Source: Paraburkholderia adhaesiva (GTDB lineage: Bacteria; Pseudomonadota; Gammaproteobacteria; Burkholderiales; Burkholderiaceae). Taken from it: DNA of 64,000 nucleotides. Of this stretch, positions 59,461-64,000 are shown in pieces (within the stretch, counting starts at the first letter, position 1; each line of letters begins with the position of its first letter). The stretch lies in NCBI RefSeq assembly GCF_021390575.1, contig NZ_JAJEJQ010000001.1, positions 2,642,501-2,706,500 of the forward strand, read 5' to 3'. The notes below the pieces were generated by a model. The model saw only the letters and a program-made list of their open reading frames with translations, was not told the DNA's origin and did not search any database. The position numbers and the translations under genes are program-made.

Positions 59461-61119
59461 ATGGCAACTGTAGGCGGACAAGTCGCACACGCGCCGATGA
59501 CCAGTGACGAAAAACGCGTGATTTTCGCGTCGTCGCTCGGCACCGTGTTCGAGTGGTACGACTTCTACCTGGCCGGCTCGCTCGCGGCCTACATCAGCAA
59601 GAGCTTCTTCTCTGGCGTCAACCCGACTGCAGGCTTCATCTTCACGCTGCTCGGCTTCGCGGCGGGTTTCGCCGTGCGTCCGTTCGGTGCGATAGTGTTC
59701 GGCCGGCTTGGCGACCTCGTCGGCCGCAAGCACACGTTCCTCGTGACGATCGTGATCATGGGTCTCTCGACGTTCGTGGTCGGCTTCCTGCCTGGCTACG
59801 CGTCGATCGGCATTGCCTCACCCGTGATCTTCATCGCCATGCGGCTGTTGCAGGGCCTGGCCCTCGGCGGTGAGTACGGCGGCGCTGCGACCTACGTCGC
59901 GGAACACGCGCCTGCTGGACGACGCGGCTTCTACACGTCGTGGATCCAGACCACCGCGACGCTCGGCCTCTTCCTCTCGCTGCTCGTGATCCTCGGCGTC
60001 CGCACGTCGGTCGGCGAAGAACAGTTCGGCGCGTGGGCCTGGCGCATTCCGTTCGTCGCGTCGATCCTGCTGCTCGCCGTGTCCGTCTGGATCCGTCTGC
60101 AGCTCGACGAATCGCCGGCGTTCAAGCGCATCAAGGCAGAAGGCAAAGTGTCGAAGGCACCGCTCAAGGAAGCGTTCGGCCAGTGGAAGAACCTGAAGGT
60201 CGTGATCCTCGCGCTGTTCGGCCTGACGGCCGGCCAGGCTGTGGTGTGGTACACGGGCCAGTTCTACACGCTCTTCTTCCTCACGCAGACGCTCAAGGTG
60301 GACGGTGCTAGCGCGAACATCCTGATCGCGCTGGCCCTCCTGATCGGCACGCCGTTCTTCCTGTTCTTCGGCTCGCTGTCGGACAAGATCGGCCGCAAGC
60401 CGATCATCATGGCCGGCTGCCTGATCGCAGCGCTCACCTACTTCCCGCTGTTCAAGGCGCTCACGCACTACGCGAACCCGGCGCTGGAAGCCGCGACGCA
60501 ACGTGCGCCGATCGTCGTGATCGCGAATCCGGACGAGTGCTCGTTCCAGTTCAACCCGGTCGGCACGGCGAAGTTCACGAGCTCGTGCGACATCGTGAAG
60601 AGCGCGCTGTCGAAGGCTGGCCTGAACTACTCGAACGTGGCAGCACCTGCTGGAACGATTGCGCAGATCAAGGTGGGCGACGTCGTGATCGACTCGTTCG
60701 ACGGCAGGGCTGAAGGGGCCAAGGAGAAGGCAGCGGCGTTCGAGAAAACGCTCGCGGCAACGCTGAAGGCGGCAGGTTATCCGGCCAAGGCCGATCCGGC
60801 GCAACTGAACTGGCCGATGACCGTGGTGATCCTGACGATCCTCGTGATCTTCGTGACGATGGTCTACGGGCCGATCGCCGCCATGCTCGTTGAGATGTTC
60901 CCGACACGCATTCGCTATACGTCGATGTCGCTGCCGTATCACATCGGCAACGGCTGGTTCGGCGGGTTCCTGCCGGCCACCGCGTTCGCGATCGTGGCAG
61001 CGCGGGGTGATATCTACTCGGGCCTCTGGTATCCGATCGTCATCGCGCTCATGACGTTCGTGATCGGGACGCTGTTCGTCAAGGAAACCAAGGACTCGGA
61101 TATTTACGCCAAGGATTGA
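59461..61119 (+). CDS. MHS-family (MFS) metabolite:proton symporter with large periplasmic loop
   Basis: The 552-residue transporter has the MHS hallmarks: FASSLGTVFEWYDFYLAG in helix 1, GRLGDLVGRKHTFL in loop 2-3, the GLALGGEYGGAATYVAEHAP motif and a second SLSDKIGRKP in loop 8-9. Typical substrates are citrate, alpha-ketoglutarate or proline-like solutes. Residues about 335-450 form a hydrophilic domain between helices 9 and 10, on the periplasmic side, with Cys360 and Cys376; most MHS proteins have only a short loop there. GGAGA precedes the ATG at 59461. Its position after a TctD/TctE-like pair suggests induction by an organic acid. Confidence 0.92.
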   Translation: MATVGGQVAHAPMTSDEKRVIFASSLGTVFEWYDFYLAGSLAAYISKSFFSGVNPTAGFIFTLLGFAAGFAVRPFGAIVFGRLGDLVGRKHTFLVTIVIMGLSTFVVGFLPGYASIGIASPVIFIAMRLLQGLALGGEYGGAATYVAEHAPAGRRGFYTSWIQTTATLGLFLSLLVILGVRTSVGEEQFGAWAWRIPFVASILLLAVSVWIRLQLDESPAFKRIKAEGKVSKAPLKEAFGQWKNLKVVILALFGLTAGQAVVWYTGQFYTLFFLTQTLKVDGASANILIALALLIGTPFFLFFGSLSDKIGRKPIIMAGCLIAALTYFPLFKALTHYANPALEAATQRAPIVVIANPDECSFQFNPVGTAKFTSSCDIVKSALSKAGLNYSNVAAPAGTIAQIKVGDVVIDSFDGRAEGAKEKAAAFEKTLAATLKAAGYPAKADPAQLNWPMTVVILTILVIFVTMVYGPIAAMLVEMFPTRIRYTSMSLPYHIGNGWFGGFLPATAFAIVAARGDIYSGLWYPIVIALMTFVIGTLFVKETKDSDIYAKD

Positions 61120-61154
61120 GGTGGGTTCTGGTTTTATGCAGGGTTGTGCAGATT

Positions 61155-61174
61155 GCCGGGCCTGACGGCCCGGC
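61155..61174 (+). terminator. Hairpin after the MHS transporter
   Basis: GCCGGGC (61155-61161) pairs with GCCCGGC (61168-61174) around a six-base loop. A's rather than T's follow on the plus strand, so intrinsic termination is doubtful; the position 35 bases past the stop codon is suggestive. Confidence 0.4.
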
Positions 61175-61195
61175 GAAAAAATCAGTTGGGTGGGG

Positions 61196-61224
61196 TTGAC
61201 AGCTCCCTCCCATGCCTGCATAAT
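61196..61224 (+). promoter_or_regulatory. Sigma-70 promoter of tRNA-Met
   Basis: TTGACA (61196-61201) and CATAAT (61219-61224) are separated by exactly 17 bases, a near-consensus promoter. Expected transcription start is about 61231, four bases before the mature tRNA. Confidence 0.88.
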
Positions 61225-61234
61225 CTTCTTCTTC

Positions 61235-61311
<77 letters not shown>

Positions 61312-61317
61312 AATGCG

Positions 61318-61353
61318 AAAGCCCGGTAGATCTTTGATCTACCGGGCTTTTTC
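61318..61353 (+). terminator. Intrinsic terminator after tRNA-Met
   Basis: AAAGCCCGGTAGATC, loop TTT, GATCTACCGGGCTTT, then TTC. A 15-bp perfect stem with a T-run begins six bases after the tRNA CCA. Confidence 0.95.
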
Positions 61354-61570
61354 AATTTGGGCTCTGCTGGTTATCCGCGAGCCCTTTTCTTTTACCGCGC
61401 CTCGCGCGGCGCAATTGTCGGAAGACGCGGGCTTACGCGCAACGCCGATGATTTGCGGCTCGCACCCGCCCTCCTCACCCGTGCGGGCGTGCTTCTCACC
61501 TTCGCGCTCCAGGAGCTGATCCCGCGCTCGCTCTGCTTCGAGCCATCACAGCCCGACCGCTCGCAGCCAA

Positions 61571-62242
61571 TCAGGCCGGAAAACCCACGGGAATGAGATA
61601 CACGACGGTCTGGCCGGGAGGCAAAGCGAGCGCCCGCGCCGCCCGAGGCCCGTCGACCGCACCAACAGTCACAGCGACAAGCCCGAGAACAACGGCCTGG
61701 AGCAGCATGTTCTCGGCGGCGTGCCCGACCTCATGGTCGGTATAGGCCTTGTCCCTTGCACCGTACCGCTGGGAGAGCCTACCGGGCTCGGCTGCCACCA
61801 CGATCAGGGCCGGGGCCGCCCCGACAGACGCTTGCCCAACTGCTAGTTCTTTTAGTTGCGGGCGCAGATCGGGCGACACCCGCGTTTCGGCCCGGTGACC
61901 TTGAGGCAGGTAATGCATCACTTGCGTGGCGGTCACCACGTAGAGTTCAAGCGGGTACAAGGCACCGGCCGACGGAGCCGCGCGTTTGCCGTCCGGGCTG
62001 GTGACGCCCTGCCCGGCCCACAGCAGCTGGCCGATGGTGTCGACAGGCAGCGGGCCCGGTCCGAAGGTGCGTACGGACCTGCGCCGCTCGATGGCTTCCT
62101 CGAGGGAGACCGAACCGGCAACCTTAGGCTTCGGCAGCGCGATCTCATTGGTGTACCGCGCCTTGCCCTCCTGCGCCTCGCAGGCAGAACCCGCAACAAT
62201 CGCACCTGCGGCCAGCCCAACCAGCAGTTCACGGCGTTTCAT
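61571..62242 (-). CDS. SagB/ThcOx-type nitroreductase-fold protein, exported
   Basis: The 223-residue protein has a twin-arginine-like signal (MKRRELLVGLAAGAIVAG) and a nitroreductase-fold domain with SLEEAIERRRSVRTFGPGPL, LLWAGQGVTSPDGKRAAPSAGALYPLELYVV and HEVGHAAENMLLQAVVLGLVAV, the FMN-site pattern of the SagB/ThcOx group. In peptide-antibiotic clusters such proteins oxidise azolines, but no cyclodehydratase or precursor peptide is near, so it is more likely a stand-alone exported oxidoreductase. Tat export would suit a protein folded with FMN. It lies on the minus strand after the cupredoxin gene. Confidence 0.88.
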   Translation of the reverse strand: MKRRELLVGLAAGAIVAGSACEAQEGKARYTNEIALPKPKVAGSVSLEEAIERRRSVRTFGPGPLPVDTIGQLLWAGQGVTSPDGKRAAPSAGALYPLELYVVTATQVMHYLPQGHRAETRVSPDLRPQLKELAVGQASVGAAPALIVVAAEPGRLSQRYGARDKAYTDHEVGHAAENMLLQAVVLGLVAVTVGAVDGPRAARALALPPGQTVVYLIPVGFPA

Positions 62243-62658
62243 CGGGCGCCTCCTTGATCGAAGGCGCAGGCCAGTACGCGTAGCCCGCGGCCTGCGCGAG
62301 GCTCAGTATTTCACGTTTCCGGCCTTGTCTTCTCTGCGGACGCCCCGTCGTCGATGGGCCAGTGCCTGACCGTTTTGGGGTTTGCTTCGTGCGTCGTGAA
62401 AAGCGAAAACTTCGGCGCCTGGAAAGAAAAGCCTGCTCGCGGGCTGGCGCGATCTGGCCAACAACCAGATAACGCAGGCCAACGGGCAGGCTTCGTCATA
62501 GACGCCAGACACTCACGCGCGAAGGTGAGCGCGTTCAATCCGGATACATCCGGCCGTTCGATCAGCGCAGTTGTAGCCTCGCTCAATCCTCGTGAGCGAG
62601 GCTGCTCCGCTGCTTCGAAACACCCCGCACAACACCCTTCCAGCAGATGCCATTCCAC
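62243..62658. other. Spacer between cupredoxin and SagB-type genes
   Basis: I see no gene in these 416 bases. A perfect hairpin, AGCCTCGCTC (62575-62584) with GAGCGAGGCT (62594-62603) and a nine-base loop, lies about 55 bases beyond the cupredoxin stop on the minus strand. It lacks a T-run. The spacer suggests the SagB-type gene may have a separate promoter. Confidence 0.5.
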
Positions 62659-63012
62659 CTACTGCACAGTGATGGTCGCCTTCATATACGGATGTATTGA
62701 GCAGAACACTTTGTACACCCCCGGCTTGTCGAACTTGAACTGGTACGTATCGTTCTGATCGAGCGCGGCGGAGCGGAACAAGCCCGCATCGTTGACGACC
62801 AGATGCGGCTCGCCATCCATATTCTTCCAGGTCACTGTAGTGCCAGCCTTGACGGTGAGAGCCATGGGCGAAAACATGAAATTCTTGATAACGACCTGAT
62901 TGGCCTCCTGCGCCTGTGCGGCAGGCGACGCCGTAGCGAGTGCCGTCACGAGCATCCCGCTCGCGCAGCAGACAACGAACGCGCGACGAAAGTAAAAGTG
63001 AGTCGATTGCAT
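62659..63012 (-). CDS. Plastocyanin/amicyanin-like cupredoxin
   Basis: The 117-residue periplasmic protein has a signal peptide ending near ASPAAQAQ and a single cupredoxin domain. The type 1 copper ligands are His70 (GEPHLV), Cys104 (VFCSIHPYM), His107 and Met110; the short Cys-x-x-His-x-x-Met loop is as in amicyanin-like proteins. It would carry electrons in the periplasm. The ATG at 63012 is chosen (MQSTHFYFRR); the frame open to 63054 enters the preceding gene. It lies 34 bp downstream of the Tat-exported metallophosphoesterase gene, probably in one operon. Confidence 0.93.
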   Translation of the reverse strand: MQSTHFYFRRAFVVCCASGMLVTALATASPAAQAQEANQVVIKNFMFSPMALTVKAGTTVTWKNMDGEPHLVVNDAGLFRSAALDQNDTYQFKFDKPGVYKVFCSIHPYMKATITVQ

Positions 63013-63046
63013 GGTCTGGATCCTTGTTGAGCGAGCGCGACGTAGG

Positions 63047-63991
63047 TCAGGCAAGGGTTGTGTCGGAAAGCGTCGCCGCGAGGGGATGCCGCGAGATCTT
63101 GATACTCGTTACGCCAAGCATCTTCGGTAGCTGGTCGCTTGCCACCGTGAGCGGTCCGGGTCCTGGGCCATTGCCGGCTGTCGGCTGCGGATAGGCGGTC
63201 GAGCGTGCCGTGTGGAACGTGATATTCCCTTCCACCTTGGAAACGATCTGATGAATATGACCGTTCAGGACGGTGACCGAGCCGAACCGCTTCAGATACT
63301 CCATTGCCTGGCCCGCATCACCGGTGCCCCAACCCCATGGTTCGTAGATCGTCCACATTGGCATGTGCGTAAAGACGACGACCGGCGTGCTGGACGTTCG
63401 CCCCTTTAGATCCTTTTCCAGCCAGGCGAGCTGGTCTTCGCCCAAGTTTCCTAACCCGTTTGGCTTGAAATGCATCACATTGACGAGCCCGACAAAATGC
63501 ACGCCAGCGTGGTCGAAGCTGTAGTAGCCCCTGTTGTCCGACTGCTGGCCGAAGCGTTTGAAATACTCGCCTTGCGGTCCGTCTATCACGTCGTGTTCGC
63601 CGGGCACGGTGTGCAAGTCAGTGATGGTCAGCGCGGACAATATCTGGGCTGCGTGATCGAACTCTTCCGGTTTGGACAGGTGAGTGATATCGCCGGTGTG
63701 AATTGCGAGGGCCGGCTTGACCGGCATGGCATTGACGTAATCAATCGTCTGTTTGAGCGTACCCGCGACATCGGGATTGGCTTCCTTGTTGAAGCCGATA
63801 TGTGAATCGCTGATCTGCAGGAACAGCGGAACGCCCGAAGCCGCTGACTTGTCCTTGCTGCTCGCGGCAAGGGACAGCTCCACGGGCGTGAGTACGCCTC
63901 CGGCCAGAACGAACACGGTGCCTACGCCACCGAAGGCGAGACATTTCAAGGCGTTGCGGCGCGACGGCTGGGAAGGAAGATCCGACGACAT
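63047..63991 (-). CDS. Tat-exported calcineurin-like metallophosphoesterase
   Basis: The 314-residue protein starts with a twin-arginine signal (SRRNALKCLAFGGVG and a hydrophobic stretch). The metal-site motifs of calcineurin-like phosphoesterases are complete: QISDSHIGF, HTGDITHL, PGEHDVID (GEHD in place of GNHD), VFTHMPM and NGHIHQ. It is probably a periplasmic phosphatase or phosphodiesterase; the substrate is unknown. The cupredoxin gene follows after 34 bp on the same strand, so they may act together. The ATG at 63991 lies nine bases from the window edge, so a ribosome-binding site cannot be judged in full (AGGACAC is visible). Confidence 0.92.
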   Translation of the reverse strand: MSSDLPSQPSRRNALKCLAFGGVGTVFVLAGGVLTPVELSLAASSKDKSAASGVPLFLQISDSHIGFNKEANPDVAGTLKQTIDYVNAMPVKPALAIHTGDITHLSKPEEFDHAAQILSALTITDLHTVPGEHDVIDGPQGEYFKRFGQQSDNRGYYSFDHAGVHFVGLVNVMHFKPNGLGNLGEDQLAWLEKDLKGRTSSTPVVVFTHMPMWTIYEPWGWGTGDAGQAMEYLKRFGSVTVLNGHIHQIVSKVEGNITFHTARSTAYPQPTAGNGPGPGPLTVASDQLPKMLGVTSIKISRHPLAATLSDTTLA

Positions 63992-64000
63992 AGTGTCCTC

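Overview
The window reads as a chromosomal segment of a high-GC betaproteobacterium of the family Burkholderiaceae, most like Paraburkholderia/Burkholderia chromosome 1. The basis is gene content and order recalled from that group: pgk-pyk-fba-purC-purE-purK-sua5, recA-recX next to a tctD/tctE-like pair, sucC-sucD-terC-pilin-pglL, and a bpeR/bpeA-bpeB-oprB type efflux locus. No database search was possible; family calls rest on motifs and recall.

Layout. 0.5-5 kb: a lipoprotein of unknown role, then divergent metR and metE with a clear MetR-type operator region between them. 5.1-9.5 kb: an accessory patch. A two-helix membrane protein gene is cut by a 1235-bp IS3-family element with a 3-bp target duplication, followed by a 2OG-Fe(II) oxygenase-like gene, a small conserved hypothetical and a YnfA-type membrane protein. 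9.7-13 kb: a copper-handling cluster (DUF2946-type protein, outer-membrane barrel candidate, CopC, CopD, PCu(A)C chaperone) ending at a convergent terminator. 13.2-20.4 kb: a tripartite RND efflux operon with divergent tetR and an AcrR-like palindrome lying inside the efflux promoter. 20.5-24.5 kb: isochorismatase-like hydrolase with divergent GlxA-type regulator, CoxG-like protein, DUF427 protein and a secreted protein. 24.7-28.5 kb: response regulator, sensor kinase and DegP-type protease on one strand. 28.8-31.6 kb: dacB and a fatty acid hydroxylase/sterol desaturase family protein.

31.8-40.4 kb: seven housekeeping genes on the minus strand covering lower glycolysis (pgk, pyk, fba), early purine synthesis (purC, purE, purK) and tRNA t6A synthesis (sua5/tsaC). 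41-47.4 kb: a CHCC zinc-finger protein, waaF, an NTF2-like protein, a YheT-type hydrolase with an overlapping hypothetical, a BepA-like M48 metalloprotease and moaC. 47.6-53.6 kb: PglL-type O-oligosaccharyltransferase, a type IV pilin with an unusually long leader, a TerC-family transporter and sucCD. 53.6-61.1 kb: DUF2889 protein, recX and recA (with a LexA box), a TctD/TctE-like two-component system and an MHS-family transporter. 61.2-64 kb: tRNA-Met with a near-consensus promoter and a terminator, then an exported set: SagB-type nitroreductase-fold protein, cupredoxin and a Tat-exported metallophosphoesterase.

I see no CRISPR array, prophage, rRNA operon or integrase. The mobile DNA I can support is the IS3-family copy. 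The most interesting unexplained items are a short interspersed palindromic repeat found at two distant intergenic sites, the pilin gene whose ribosome-binding site follows a terminator directly, the copper cluster with an unfamiliar barrel protein, and the exported cupredoxin/phosphoesterase/SagB set.
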